From JBFGJY01 sp041576975 (lineage in GTDB: Bacteria; Pseudomonadota; Gammaproteobacteria; UBA4575): a stretch of 64,000 bases of DNA. Under the pieces are notes generated by a model. That model worked only from the letters and a program-made list of their open reading frames with translations, was not told the origin of the DNA and searched no databases. Every line of letters starts with the position of its first letter. Within the stretch, counting starts at the first letter, position 1. Positions 43,471 to 53,431 of the stretch are shown piece by piece. The stretch lies in NCBI GenBank assembly GCA_041576975.1, contig JBFGJY010000003.1, positions 1 through 64,000 on the forward strand, read 5' to 3'. A program made the position numbers and the translations under genes.

Positions 43471-43665
43471 ATTAATTTTATTTCTTTTGTCGGTTCGGAC
43501 CTACAGCACTATTTCTAGCTGTTCAGGTCATGATTACGCACTCCCTTTAGCCCGCAAATGGTAATTATTATCATCTCCCGCAAGAGACGTGCAGTATAAA
43601 ATTTAGGCCGTAAAATCTCAACAGAATTAATCGTAGATTTATATTTATGCCTCTATAGAATCTAA

Positions 43666-44541
43666 CTACTTTACCTTGCCTGATAACTTCTCAACGATTC
43701 CCTCAAATTCATCGAGGTTGGCATAACGAATTTGCACGCGGCCGCTGCCACTTTTACTATGTTGGATGGTCACATTTGAGCCCATCTGGTCGGATAGCTT
43801 TTGTTCTAAGCGCATAATGTCAGGATCTGGATGACTGGCAGGGCGGGCTTGCGTTACATCCTTTTGCTGGACCTGTTTAACCAAGGTTTCGGCAGCACGT
43901 ACCGAGAGCTGACGTCTTACGATAGCTTGCGCACAAGTTGTTTGTTCGGTTTTATTTAATGCCAGCAAGGCGCGCGCATGACCCATCTCGATTTGTCCTC
44001 GGTTTAACATTTCTTTAACCGGATCAGCCAGTGCCAATAAGCGCAAGCTGTTACTCACTGCCGCACGTGAGCGTCCCACCACCTCACCAACTTCTTGGTG
44101 AGTGAGCTCAAACTCTTCAATGAGATTTGAAAACGCATGTGCCTCTTCAAGTGGGTTCAGGTCTTCGCGTTGTAAATTTTCAATCAGTGCGATAGCTGCT
44201 GCTTCTTGGTCACTGACACTTTTAATAACTGCCGGGATATCATGTAGTCCCGCTAGTTGTGCAGCTCGCCAGCGTCGTTCGCCGGCAATGAGTTGATATT
44301 CGCCATTAACTTTACGCACGACTATCGGTTGTACCACACCTTGTTGTCGTATTGAATTTGCCAGGGCCTCAAGCGCCTCAGGCTCTATCACTTGTCTAGG
44401 TTGGTATGGGCTTTGCTGGATCATTTCAATAGGGAGATGCTGTAAAGATTTACCCGCAGCACTAATGGATGTCTCGGTTTCTGCTGCACTTAGCAATACA
44501 TCGACACCGAGAATCCCTAAACCACGTTTTTTCTTTGACAT
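43666..44541 (-). CDS. parB: chromosome partitioning protein ParB
   Basis: ParB is a CTP-dependent clamp that loads at parS and works with ParA in chromosome segregation. The 291-residue protein from the ATG at 44541 begins SKKKRGLGILGVDVLL. It has the box PYQPRQVIEPEALEALANSI, the CTP-binding GERRWRAAQLAGL, the helix-turn-helix (LTHQEVGEVVGRSRAAVSN) and a C-terminal dimerisation domain. A GTG ten codons upstream (44571) would overlap parA. Its likely targets are the two parS-like sites in recF about 10 kb away. Confidence 0.96.
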   Translation of the reverse strand: MSKKKRGLGILGVDVLLSAAETETSISAAGKSLQHLPIEMIQQSPYQPRQVIEPEALEALANSIRQQGVVQPIVVRKVNGEYQLIAGERRWRAAQLAGLHDIPAVIKSVSDQEAAAIALIENLQREDLNPLEEAHAFSNLIEEFELTHQEVGEVVGRSRAAVSNSLRLLALADPVKEMLNRGQIEMGHARALLALNKTEQTTCAQAIVRRQLSVRAAETLVKQVQQKDVTQARPASHPDPDIMRLEQKLSDQMGSNVTIQHSKSGSGRVQIRYANLDEFEGIVEKLSGKVK

Positions 44542-44560
44542 GACTATAAATCCGCTTGAA

Positions 44561-45364
44561 TTAATTAACACTCACTGGTGGAGCTGTTGTTGCTATATGG
44601 CCTTCATTACGGCGTAGCATTTCGCCGGCTAGTGCCAAATACGCTAACGCTCCGCGCGAACGTTTGTCATATAGTAACACCGGTAGTCCATGACTCGGCG
44701 CCTCAGCCAATGTGACATTACGAGGGATGATGGTGCGATAGACACTATCACCAAAATGTGATGTGAGTTGTGCAGAGACGTCATTTGCCAGATTATTGCG
44801 TGGATCAAACATGGTGCGGAGTAAACCTTCAATTTTAAGCTCCGGATTGGCCGTCATGCGTACACGTTCAATAGTTCGTGTCAGTGCGGATAGGCCTTCC
44901 AGCGCATAGTACTCACACTGGGTTGGAATGATGACACTATTTGCAGCAACTAATCCATTCACGGTAAGCATGTTCAATGAGGGCGGACAATCAATAAAAA
45001 TATAGTCATATTGTTCGCTGACTTCTTGTAAGGCTTTACGCAATTTGAACTCGCGCCCCTTAAGTTCTAGCAACTTCACTTCGGCAATAGTGAGTTGTTC
45101 ATTGCCAGGCATTAAGTCATAACCACCTTTACTACCGTATACAATACATTCGCTCGCGAGTGCTTCATTCAGTAATACATGGGCTGTGGTCTTTTCTATA
45201 GTGCGCTTATCTACCCCCGAACCCATGGTAGCATTGCCTTGTGGGTCCAAATCGATTAACAACACATTGCGATTAGTTGCAGACATTGAAGCAGCTAGAT
45301 TAACGGTGGTCGTTGTTTTACCCACACCGCCTTTTTGATTGGTAACAGAGATCGTTTTAGCCAT
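44561..45364 (-). CDS. parA: chromosome partitioning ATPase ParA (Soj)
   Basis: This 267-residue protein has the deviant Walker A motif KGGVGKTTTTVNLAASM, LLIDLDPQGNATMGSG, IFIDCPPSLNMLTVNGL and the DNA-binding C-terminal region (RNVTLAEAPSHGLPVLLYD). It forms ATP-dependent dimers on the nucleoid that move ParB-parS complexes. The start overlaps the rsmG stop by eight bases. Confidence 0.97.
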   Translation of the reverse strand: MAKTISVTNQKGGVGKTTTTVNLAASMSATNRNVLLIDLDPQGNATMGSGVDKRTIEKTTAHVLLNEALASECIVYGSKGGYDLMPGNEQLTIAEVKLLELKGREFKLRKALQEVSEQYDYIFIDCPPSLNMLTVNGLVAANSVIIPTQCEYYALEGLSALTRTIERVRMTANPELKIEGLLRTMFDPRNNLANDVSAQLTSHFGDSVYRTIIPRNVTLAEAPSHGLPVLLYDKRSRGALAYLALAGEMLRRNEGHIATTAPPVSVN

Positions 45365-45983
45365 TGCCCGCTTTCTTTTCGATTACGGCAATATGACGGT
45401 TTGCGTATAGGTTTGGGATATGCACCGCATAAATTCCAATTAAGCAATAGTTTTGAGGCAGATGTTGTAATTGAGTTCGTTTGCCAAGCATTACTATAAC
45501 TTGCCCTTGACTTACTAGATGGTCGATAGACTCAATTAGTCTTTCACTCGCTGCAAAGGCCCTACTCACTACCGTATCAAACTCATGTGCCGGCGCAAAC
45601 TTTTCTACGCGTTGTTGAACAACTTGAGCATTTTTTAACCCAACCTCGATAATGGTTTGTTGGATAAAGCGGGCTTTTTTGGCATTCGCATCCAGCAATA
45701 AAAATTCTTTATCTTTATGCGCAATGGCAAGAGGAATCCCCGGGAGTCCGGCTCCACTACCTACATCAATGATTCTTTTGCCTTTTAAATAGGTTGCAAC
45801 TGTCAAGCTGTCTAAAATATGTTTGTTTATTATCTCTTCTGATCCTTCAATCGCAGTGAGGTTATAGGTTTTATTCCATTTTTGAAGTAGCTCAACAAAT
45901 CGCAATAATGCATTAAGCTGCGCTTCATTTAATGAAATATGCAGCTGCTTAACACCGCTTTGTAGCAGCTCTGCATAGTTCAT
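45357..45983 (-). CDS. rsmG: 16S rRNA (guanine527-N7)-methyltransferase
   Basis: This 208-residue SAM-dependent enzyme modifies G527 of 16S rRNA, close to the decoding site; its loss gives low-level streptomycin resistance in known bacteria. NKTYNLTAI, IIDVGSGAGLPGIPLAI and VVSRAFA are the family motifs. It is between mnmG and parA, the usual place. Confidence 0.96.
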   Translation of the reverse strand: MNYAELLQSGVKQLHISLNEAQLNALLRFVELLQKWNKTYNLTAIEGSEEIINKHILDSLTVATYLKGKRIIDVGSGAGLPGIPLAIAHKDKEFLLLDANAKKARFIQQTIIEVGLKNAQVVQQRVEKFAPAHEFDTVVSRAFAASERLIESIDHLVSQGQVIVMLGKRTQLQHLPQNYCLIGIYAVHIPNLYANRHIAVIEKKAGNG

Positions 45984-46022
45984 AGCTGACTCAGTAAACT
46001 CAGTTGTATTTATTGAAGAAAC

Positions 46023-47915
46023 TTACGCGCTCTTTGTTGCAAGGTTGTTTGCTTTCAAATGCACTAATAACAATGAAATTGCCGAAGGTGTTATGCCTGA
46101 GATTCTTGCGGCCTGGCCAATCGTTAGCGGCCGTATTTCGATTAGTTTTTGTTTTGCTTCATTGGATAATCCCACTACTGACGTATAATTTAAATCTTCG
46201 GGTAGTTTCACATTTTCTTGTTGGGCCAAACGTTGTACTTGTACATTTTGCCGCTCGATATAGCCAGCGTATTTTGCCTGGATTTCGAGCTGCTCACCAA
46301 CTTCAGCTGAAATGTCACTAAGATCTTGCGCGGTTAGTTTTTGAAGGATTGGTAAATCAACTTCGGGTCTGCGCAATAACTCATATAAGTTGGACTCATG
46401 TTTGAGTTCTCCGCCTAAAATGTCTTCGCATAGTTTTGCTTCGACTTTAGTGGGCTGAATGTAAATTTTTTGCAGGCGTTTAGTGTGTTTATTAATGGCA
46501 TCGCGTTTTTCGACAAAGACCTGCCATTGAGCATTAGGTAGGCACCCTAATTCATGTGCTGTTTCTGTAAGCCGTAAATCAACATTGTCTTGGCGCAAAA
46601 TTAAACGAAACTCTGCACGGCTGGTAAACATGCGATATGGCTCTATGGTGCCTCGTGTAACTAAGTCATCAATCATGACGCCAATATAGGCTTCGTTGCG
46701 TCGTGGAATCCAGGCATCTTTTTCTTGCACTTGTCTAGCGGCATTTATGCCAGCGACTAGTCCTTGGGCAGCAGCTTCTTCATAGCCGGTCGTGCCATTG
46801 ATTTGGCCCGCGAAGTACAAGCCTTTAATAGCTTTCGTTTCTAAACTTGGCTGTAAGTCCCTTGGATCAAAAAAATCATATTCGATTGCATAACCCGGTC
46901 GTGTGATGTGCGCGTTTTCAAAACCTTTTATTGAATGAAGAAATTTGCACTGGGTCTCGAATGGCAAACTGGTAGAGATGCCATTTGGATAAACTTCATG
47001 AGTCTGCAGCCCTTCGGGTTCAATAAAAATTTGATGCTGTGTACGATCTGCAAAACGTGTAACTTTATCTTCTATCGATGGGCAATAACGCGGACCTGTA
47101 CTATCGATATTGCCGTTATACATAGGTGATCGATGTAGATCCTGTTGAATAATAGAGTGCGTAGTTTCATTTGTATAAGTGATATGACAGTTCACTTGCT
47201 TAGGATGAAGGTCTGAACTGCCCATACAGGAAAACACCGGTGTAGGCGTGTCACCAGGTTGAACCGTGGTTTGCGTGTAATCAATCGTGCGGCCATCTAT
47301 GCGTGGAGGAGTACCAGTTTTTAAACGTCCCACTCGAAACGGCATTTCACGTAGCCGTTGCGCTAAGGTTAGAGCAGGCGGATCGCCAGCACGACCAGCC
47401 GCATAATTAATGTCGCCGACATGAATTTTCCCGCCTAAAAAAGTTCCTGTAGTTAGCACTACTGTTTTTGCATAAAGCCTAAGGCCACTTTGTGTAATCG
47501 CGCCGTGTACGATGTCGTTTTCAATTATTAAATCATCAACAGCTTGTTGAAAAATTTGCAGATTTTCTTGGTTTTCTACTCGTGTGCGAATTGCGGATTT
47601 ATAAAGTATACGGTCGGCTTGCGCGCGAGTTGCACGTACTGCAGGGCCTTTACGAGAATTAAGAATACGAAATTGAATGCCGCCTTGGTCTGCAGCTATG
47701 GCCATAGCACCGCCCATGGCATCAACTTCCTTGACTAGATGACTTTTACCGATACCACCAATGGCAGGGTTACAACTCATCTGTCCAATGGTTTCTATGT
47801 TATGGGTAATTAACAATGTGCGGCAACCTATGCGCGCAGATACCAGTGCAGCTTCGGTGCCCGCATGTCCGCCACCAATAACAATAACATCGTATTGTTG
47901 ACTGCTTCTACTCAT
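46023..47915 (-). CDS. mnmG: tRNA uridine 5-carboxymethylaminomethyl modification enzyme MnmG
   Basis: With MnmE this 630-residue FAD protein makes cmnm5U34 in tRNA. It has the FAD motif DVIVIGGGHAGTEAALVSAR, SCNPAIGGIGKSHLV, TTGTFLGGKIHVG, GLYFAGQINGTTGYEEAAAQ and a helical C-terminal domain that binds MnmE. It is in the same minus-strand run as mnmE, 57 bases downstream. Confidence 0.97.
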   Translation of the reverse strand: MSRSSQQYDVIVIGGGHAGTEAALVSARIGCRTLLITHNIETIGQMSCNPAIGGIGKSHLVKEVDAMGGAMAIAADQGGIQFRILNSRKGPAVRATRAQADRILYKSAIRTRVENQENLQIFQQAVDDLIIENDIVHGAITQSGLRLYAKTVVLTTGTFLGGKIHVGDINYAAGRAGDPPALTLAQRLREMPFRVGRLKTGTPPRIDGRTIDYTQTTVQPGDTPTPVFSCMGSSDLHPKQVNCHITYTNETTHSIIQQDLHRSPMYNGNIDSTGPRYCPSIEDKVTRFADRTQHQIFIEPEGLQTHEVYPNGISTSLPFETQCKFLHSIKGFENAHITRPGYAIEYDFFDPRDLQPSLETKAIKGLYFAGQINGTTGYEEAAAQGLVAGINAARQVQEKDAWIPRRNEAYIGVMIDDLVTRGTIEPYRMFTSRAEFRLILRQDNVDLRLTETAHELGCLPNAQWQVFVEKRDAINKHTKRLQKIYIQPTKVEAKLCEDILGGELKHESNLYELLRRPEVDLPILQKLTAQDLSDISAEVGEQLEIQAKYAGYIERQNVQVQRLAQQENVKLPEDLNYTSVVGLSNEAKQKLIEIRPLTIGQAARISGITPSAISLLLVHLKANNLATKSA

Positions 47916-47971
47916 TAAATTCTCTACTCGATCAATCGCGACATTGTACTAAACACTGTGCAACAGCTCGA

Positions 47972-49318
47972 CTATTTGCCGATACAAAATTCACTAAATA
48001 TTCGACCGAGCAGATCATCGGAGGTGAAATCACCGGTAATTTCTCCTAAGTATTGTTGGGCTAAACGCAAGTCTTCCGCTACAAGCTCTAAATCTTTCGT
48101 TTGACTGATACACTGAAAGGCCGCTTGTATATTTTGATAAGCCTGTTGCATTGCAATTAAATGGCGGCGGCGGGCTAAAAAAGGCGTATCACCTTGCTCA
48201 CTGCCACACAGTTGGCTTGCAAGCATCTTGACTAAATCTTGAAGGCCAGAACCTGTTTTAACGGATATATATACATGGTTGGCATTCATGCTTGTTTGGA
48301 TGTTTATTAAATCAATTTTGTTGTGAACACAAATAATAATTTTATTTTCATCAAGTCCATCAGGAATATTTTGTTCTCCCTCGGTTAACGAAACGTCAGT
48401 CAACCATAAAATTACGTCTGCTTGTGACAAGGCTTGTTGTGCACGTTCAATGCCTTTGATTTCGATTACGTCTTTTGTCTCACGCAGACCCGCAGTATCA
48501 ATTAAACGTACCGGCATACCTTTAATTTCGATGTCTGCAATCAGTGGATCGCGTGTGGTACCAGGTATTTCAGTTACTATAGCGATATCGCTTTGCGCCA
48601 ATGCGTTAAGCAAACTTGATTTACCCGCGTTAGGTTTACCCGCAATAGCGATTGTTGCGCCTGTCTGCAATCGTTCCCCTTGTTGTGCCTGCCGTAATAA
48701 TTCCATTATTTCTGTTTCGAGATCTACGAGTTTTGTTTGAATTTGTTCCGTATGTTGTGCATCGATCTCTTCATCAGGAAAATCAAGATGCGCTTCAACG
48801 TTGGAACGAATTAGAATAAGTTTTGTTAAAACGTCTTGAACACGTGTTGAAAATGCACCTTGTAACGATCGGGTTGCAGTGCGTACACCTTGTTCAGTCG
48901 TGCTATAAATGAGATCAGCAATGGCTTCGGCTTGTGCTAAATCAATTTTGTTATTCATAAATGCGCGTAGACTAAACTCCCCTGGTGTAGCCAGACGTGA
49001 ACCATGCTCACAAAGGGTATTAAGCAATAACTCAGACACGATGGGGTTGCCGTGGCAGTGAAACTCGACCACATCTTCGCCCGTAAATGATGCCGGTGTT
49101 TGAAAATAAATTGCTATGCCCTGATCAATGAGCTCATCATTACTATCATAAAAATTTGTATACGTTGCATGACGTGATTGCAAAAATTTGTGTGTGACTT
49201 TATTGGCAATACTTAAGACCTCGTACCCCGATAGACGCACTACCGCTAATGCGCCACGGCCCGGTGGTGTAGCCATCGCACAGATAGGTTCGCCTTGTTG
49301 TCGGTATATGTTGGGCAA
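47972..49318 (-). CDS. mnmE: tRNA modification GTPase MnmE
   Basis: This 448-residue protein has an N-terminal folate-binding domain (ICAMATPPGRGALAVVRLSG), a G domain with GKPNAGKSSLLNALAQ near residue 226, EIPGTTRDP and DTAGLRET, and the C-terminal Cys motif FCIGK needed for modification. It is downstream of yidC by 33 bases. Confidence 0.97.
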   Translation of the reverse strand: MPNIYRQQGEPICAMATPPGRGALAVVRLSGYEVLSIANKVTHKFLQSRHATYTNFYDSNDELIDQGIAIYFQTPASFTGEDVVEFHCHGNPIVSELLLNTLCEHGSRLATPGEFSLRAFMNNKIDLAQAEAIADLIYSTTEQGVRTATRSLQGAFSTRVQDVLTKLILIRSNVEAHLDFPDEEIDAQHTEQIQTKLVDLETEIMELLRQAQQGERLQTGATIAIAGKPNAGKSSLLNALAQSDIAIVTEIPGTTRDPLIADIEIKGMPVRLIDTAGLRETKDVIEIKGIERAQQALSQADVILWLTDVSLTEGEQNIPDGLDENKIIICVHNKIDLINIQTSMNANHVYISVKTGSGLQDLVKMLASQLCGSEQGDTPFLARRRHLIAMQQAYQNIQAAFQCISQTKDLELVAEDLRLAQQYLGEITGDFTSDDLLGRIFSEFCIGK

Positions 49319-49351
49319 TATATGCGCCCTTAAGTTAATTGAGCGTGGTCC

Positions 49352-51037
49352 TTAGTAGGCAGCTTTTTCGATACGTTTTGTGATGACGTATTGTTGAGCG
49401 ATCGACAAAATATTATTCATCAACCAATACAACACTAAACCTGCTGGGAAAAATGCCATAAAGGCAGTCATCATTATGGGCATCATGGCAAACACTTTGG
49501 CTTGCATAGGATCCGGTGGAGTTGGGTTTAGCTTAAATTGTATGTACATGCTGATGCCCATTAATAATGGAAGCACAAAAATTGGGTCTCGAATAGATAA
49601 ATCATTAATCCACAACATGAACGGTGCCTGTCGTAACTCGACACTTTCTACCAATACCCAATATAGCGCTAAAAATACAGGCATTTGTACTAGGATCGGT
49701 AGACACCCGCCCAGCGGGTTTATCTTTTCTTTGCGGTACATTTCCATGACTGCTTGATTTAATTTTTGTTTATCGTCTGCATAGCGTTCGCGTAGTGCTT
49801 GAAATCTGGGTTGTATCTTGCGCATGCGCGCCATCGACTTATAACTAGCTTCAGATAATTTATAGAACAAAAGCTTAACCACTACTGTGACAAGAATAAT
49901 CGCAATGCCCCAGTTACCCGTGAGTTTATGAAACCACTCAAGCAACCAGAACAACGGTTTCGACAACACCGAAAACATACCGTAGTCAACGCTAAGATCT
50001 AGTCCTTTTGCTACTTGTTCCATTTTATGTTGAAGCTTGGGACCAGCATACAAGCGTCTACTAAACTCTGCACTGCTGTTGGGAGGTATGGTCGTCGCTG
50101 GTGATAACATCCCGATTAAAAATTGTTCTTCACCTGCTATCTTAACTTTCTTACTGTAAAAACGATTTTCTTCCTCAGCATCCGGCACCCAAGCTGATAC
50201 AAAATAATGTTGTAGCATAGCAACCCAACCATCTTTTACATTCATGTTGATTGGTTTTTCTTCGACATCATTAAAGGAATGTTTGTGATAGGCGCCATCG
50301 TAATAAGCTGTACCGGTATATGTTGGCAAGCGTAACCAACTACGATTTTCTGGAATTGGGCTGTGTCTTAATTGTTGATATTGTCGACCAACCCATGTTG
50401 ATGTGCCTTGGTTAATTACGCGGTGTGTTACATCAAATACAAATGAATTGCGATGAAAAGTAAAAATTTTTTCTACACGAATATTTTTATCGCCAGCCCA
50501 AGTAAGTTTTACCTCCAGACTATTTTCTCCATCTCTTAGTTCATAATCAGTATCCTCTGCTGAATAGATATCATGATGTGTAGGCGCTAAAGAACTAGCA
50601 ACTTGTTTATCATTGATTTTGTCATGCCGCAGTCCAGACTGTGCAATGTAGGTACGGCTGTCGCTGTGTAGCAAACGAAATGGTTGGTCTCGTTTTTCTA
50701 AAGAAACAGGATACGTCGGTAAATCAAGTTGACGAATATCGCCACCACGCGTATCGATAATGACATCCAAAACATCTGTTCTAACATGAACTTGTTGGCT
50801 TTCAGCTAATGCTTTTTTTGGCTGTGTTATTTCAGCTTCAGTTTGACTGATAGTTACAGACTCCGTAATGTCCGGAAGATCCTCAGATTTTGTAATCGTG
50901 TCATTGTTTACGCTTTCGGTTTGTTCATAAGTCTGTTCTGCTATTGGCGGCGGCGCATGTTCTTTTTGCCAAGTCAACCAAATCATATACAACACGAAGG
51001 CAAGTGCTATATATAAAAAGAATCTTTGGTTATCCAT
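49352..51037 (-). CDS. yidC: membrane protein insertase YidC
   Basis: This 561-residue inner-membrane insertase has an N-terminal helix (FFLYIALAFVLYMIWLTW), a large periplasmic beta domain of about 320 residues as in gammaproteobacteria, and five C-terminal helices. These include NWGIAIILVTVVVKLLFYKL and GGCLPILVQMPVFLALYWVL. The start overlaps the yidD stop by eight bases. Confidence 0.97.
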   Translation of the reverse strand: MDNQRFFLYIALAFVLYMIWLTWQKEHAPPPIAEQTYEQTESVNNDTITKSEDLPDITESVTISQTEAEITQPKKALAESQQVHVRTDVLDVIIDTRGGDIRQLDLPTYPVSLEKRDQPFRLLHSDSRTYIAQSGLRHDKINDKQVASSLAPTHHDIYSAEDTDYELRDGENSLEVKLTWAGDKNIRVEKIFTFHRNSFVFDVTHRVINQGTSTWVGRQYQQLRHSPIPENRSWLRLPTYTGTAYYDGAYHKHSFNDVEEKPINMNVKDGWVAMLQHYFVSAWVPDAEEENRFYSKKVKIAGEEQFLIGMLSPATTIPPNSSAEFSRRLYAGPKLQHKMEQVAKGLDLSVDYGMFSVLSKPLFWLLEWFHKLTGNWGIAIILVTVVVKLLFYKLSEASYKSMARMRKIQPRFQALRERYADDKQKLNQAVMEMYRKEKINPLGGCLPILVQMPVFLALYWVLVESVELRQAPFMLWINDLSIRDPIFVLPLLMGISMYIQFKLNPTPPDPMQAKVFAMMPIMMTAFMAFFPAGLVLYWLMNNILSIAQQYVITKRIEKAAY

Positions 51038-51269
51038 GGCGTTTCCCGTCCGGTACCGGATCTACTCCACCTTCATGCCATGGATGACAACGAGCGAGGC
51101 GTTTGATTGCCAACCAACCACCATAGAATATTCCATGCTGTTGTATAGCTTCGATAGCATAAGCAGAACAAGTAGGATGAAAACGGCAGTGATTACCCAA
51201 CCATGGGCTTACGATGAATTGATAAGTCTTAATTACACCAATAACAAACCTTATGTGAATCGAATTCAT
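51030..51269 (-). CDS. yidD: membrane protein insertion efficiency factor YidD
   Basis: This is a short protein with GVIKTYQFIVSPWLGNHCRF, HPTCSAYAIEAIQQHG and RLARCHPWHEGGVDPVP, all diagnostic of YidD, including the conserved cysteines. The ATG at 51269 gives 79 residues; a TTG at 51290 would add seven and overlap rnpA. It lies between rnpA and yidC. Confidence 0.95.
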   Translation of the reverse strand: MNSIHIRFVIGVIKTYQFIVSPWLGNHCRFHPTCSAYAIEAIQQHGIFYGGWLAIKRLARCHPWHEGGVDPVPDGKRHG

Positions 51270-51283
51270 GATATAGCGTATAA

Positions 51284-51664
51284 CTACCAAAGATTTTTTA
51301 GTTGTTGACTAATTTTATCGCGCTGCACATTTTTAATAGGTCGTTTTAAAATCACTACAAAATCGTTTGCAGGTAACTGTGCTTTGTTTAAACGAAAACT
51401 TTCTCTAATAATCCTTCTTATTAAATTCCGATCAACCGAACGCTTCACATTACGCTTTGCAACTACTATACCTAAACGCGGGTGACCAATCGTATTTTCT
51501 CTAGACAATATAGTAAAAACTTCGTTGCTGGATTTCGTGGCCTGATCAAAGACTCGTTGAAATTGGCGTGCTGTGTGCAGCCTTTCACGATAAGTAAACG
51601 AATTGTCGCTTACAGACAAAAATTTATGGGCATAAGCGCGCACGGCCTCGTGCACGTCGAGCAT
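51284..51664 (-). CDS. rnpA: ribonuclease P protein component
   Basis: RnpA assists the RNA subunit of RNase P in tRNA 5' processing. The family core is present: FTYRERLHTARQFQRVFDQA, HPRLGIVVAKRNVKRSVDRN and LIRRIIRESFRLNKAQLPAN. The listed ATG at 51664 lies inside rpmH and gives 126 residues with an unusual 15-residue N-terminal extension. A TTG at 51619, five bases after the rpmH stop, would give the canonical N-terminus (MSVSDNSFTYRERL) and 111 residues. The true start is open. Confidence 0.93.
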   Translation of the reverse strand: MLDVHEAVRAYAHKFLSVSDNSFTYRERLHTARQFQRVFDQATKSSNEVFTILSRENTIGHPRLGIVVAKRNVKRSVDRNLIRRIIRESFRLNKAQLPANDFVVILKRPIKNVQRDKISQQLKNLW

Positions 51665-51758
51665 TGATTATTGCGCGACCACTTTTTGTTTTCATCCTAG
51701 CTCTAAATCCATGGGTGCGTGCGCGCTTTAGGTTACTAGGTTGATACGTGCGTTTCAC
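51624..51758 (-). CDS. rpmH: 50S ribosomal protein L34
   Basis: This is a 44-residue basic ribosomal protein: KRTYQPSNLKRARTHGFRAR, then MKTKSGRAIINARRARGR and an unusual end ARLCP in place of the common KRLxV. The start is GTG. It is too short for most ORF lists but unmistakable. It is divergent from dnaA across 185 bases, and its last 41 bases overlap the listed rnpA start in another frame. Confidence 0.95.
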   Translation of the reverse strand: MKRTYQPSNLKRARTHGFRARMKTKSGRAIINARRARGRARLCP

Positions 51759-51943
51759 AATTTATTCCAATTTTTAATTGCTTAGAGAAAAGATCTAATA
51801 AGGTGCGCAAAAATAATCGCGCTACTTACATTTGTCAACGACTATTGTCGAATAATAAACAGTAGATAACAATCCCATTACTGGATAGACTGGCTAGCCC
51901 CACATCCATATATAATCATTAGAAGCATACTGGAGTTTGACGC
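51759..51943. promoter_or_regulatory. rpmH-dnaA divergent intergenic region
   Basis: This region contains the leading-strand switch point and the dnaA promoter. A TATAAT at 51911-51916 is the best -10 candidate for dnaA, and GGAG lies about eight bases before its ATG. Two weak DnaA-box-like 9-mers are present (TTATTCGAC and TTATCTACT on the minus strand, about 51847-51869), each with two or more mismatches. It may contribute to origin function, as in Pseudomonas. Confidence 0.5.
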
Positions 51944-53284
51944 ATGACTAGTGCCCTTTGGAATTCATGTGTACACCAACTTGAATTCGAATTAACTGAA
52001 CAACAACTCAATACTTGGATCCGTCCACTACACGCAATTGAACGTGACGGCGAATTAACCTTGCTGGCACCAAATCGCTTTGTACTTGATTGGGTACAAA
52101 ATCATTTTTTAAATCGTATTGACCAGCTAATTTATGCTGATCATAAATCTAAAAGTAATCATGTTGTATTGGAGATTGGCAGTAATGAACAAACTCTTGT
52201 GCGAGCTCAGGCATTAGATACTGTAAATTCAATAGGAGTTGCGGCAGCAAAACTCCAACAATTTACCCATAACCTTAATCCGAATTTCATTTTTGATAAT
52301 TTTGTAGAAGGAAAATCCAATCAGCTACCTAAAGCCGCTGCCTTGCAAGTAGCAGATCACCCCGGCGAGGCCTACAACCCTTTGCTCATCTATGGTGGCG
52401 TAGGATTAGGTAAAACGCACCTATTGCATGCGATTGGCAATCAAATGCTGGCTAATGATCCCGGTGCAAAGATTGTATATTTGCATTCTGAACGTTTTGT
52501 TGCAGATATGGTTAAGGCCTTACAACATAATGCGATTAGTGAATTTAAGCGTTACTATCGCACTGTAGATGCTCTATTGATTGATGATATTCAGTTTTTT
52601 GCCGGTAAAGAACGTTCTCAAGAAGAGTTTTTCCACACCTTTAACACCTTACTTGAAGGGCAAAGACAGGTCATTCTGACCTGCGACCGTTATCCTAAAG
52701 AAGTTGAAGGCTTAGAAGAAAGATTAAAATCTCGTTTTGGTTGGGGACTAACACAAGCCATAGAGCCACCTGAGTTAGAAACACGCGTTGCGATCTTGCA
52801 ACGTAAGGCCGAATTATTAAATGTTGAGCTACCAAGTGAAGTAGCTTTTTTTATTGGTAAACGCATTCGTTCAAATATTCGTGAGCTAGAAGGGGCGTTA
52901 CGTAGAGTGATTGCCAATGCGCAATTTACCGGTTCAATTATCACCCTTGACTTTGCCAAGGAAGCCCTACATGACCTGCTGGCCTTACAAGATAAACTAG
53001 TTACGATCGATAATATTCAAAAGACTGTAGCTGAGTATTATAAAATTCGGGTTTCTGACTTATTATCAGCAAGACGCAGTCGCTCTATTACGCGACCACG
53101 GCAAATGGCCATGTCATTAGCAAAAGAATTGACTAATCATAGCCTGCCTGAAATTGGTGATGCCTTTGGCGGGCGCGATCATACAACCGTCTTACATGCC
53201 TGCAGAAAAATTATTAGTTTACGTGAGAGTGATACGCGCATTAACGACGACTATGTAAATCTGCTGCGTAGCTTAAGTAGTTAA
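51944..53284 (+). CDS. dnaA: chromosomal replication initiator DnaA
   Basis: This 446-residue protein has an N-terminal domain I (LWNSCVHQLEFELTEQQLNT), an AAA+ domain with Walker A GGVGLGKTHLLHAIGNQ at about 150, Walker B ALLIDDIQFFAGKERSQEEF, and the DNA-binding domain IV with GRDHTTVLHACRKI. It binds DnaA boxes and melts the origin. It is the first plus-strand gene after the strand switch. Confidence 0.98.
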   Translation: MTSALWNSCVHQLEFELTEQQLNTWIRPLHAIERDGELTLLAPNRFVLDWVQNHFLNRIDQLIYADHKSKSNHVVLEIGSNEQTLVRAQALDTVNSIGVAAAKLQQFTHNLNPNFIFDNFVEGKSNQLPKAAALQVADHPGEAYNPLLIYGGVGLGKTHLLHAIGNQMLANDPGAKIVYLHSERFVADMVKALQHNAISEFKRYYRTVDALLIDDIQFFAGKERSQEEFFHTFNTLLEGQRQVILTCDRYPKEVEGLEERLKSRFGWGLTQAIEPPELETRVAILQRKAELLNVELPSEVAFFIGKRIRSNIRELEGALRRVIANAQFTGSIITLDFAKEALHDLLALQDKLVTIDNIQKTVAEYYKIRVSDLLSARRSRSITRPRQMAMSLAKELTNHSLPEIGDAFGGRDHTTVLHACRKIISLRESDTRINDDYVNLLRSLSS

Positions 53285-53289
53285 TAGAC

Positions 53290-53298
53290 TGTGAATAA
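53290..53298 (-). promoter_or_regulatory. DnaA box TTATTCACA
   Basis: This is an exact match to TTATNCACA, read on the minus strand (TGTGAATAA on plus), just after the dnaA stop codon. Confidence 0.6.
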
Positions 53299-53431
53299 AA
53301 GGTGATATAGTTTGTACTATTATTTCGACTTTTGATTTCTCCCTGATAGTACAAAGTGATACACCCTAATTAGACCTGTTTTAATTTAGTTTCTCTGCAT
53401 TAAGGTATTGATTAACAAGATATTATTTAAG

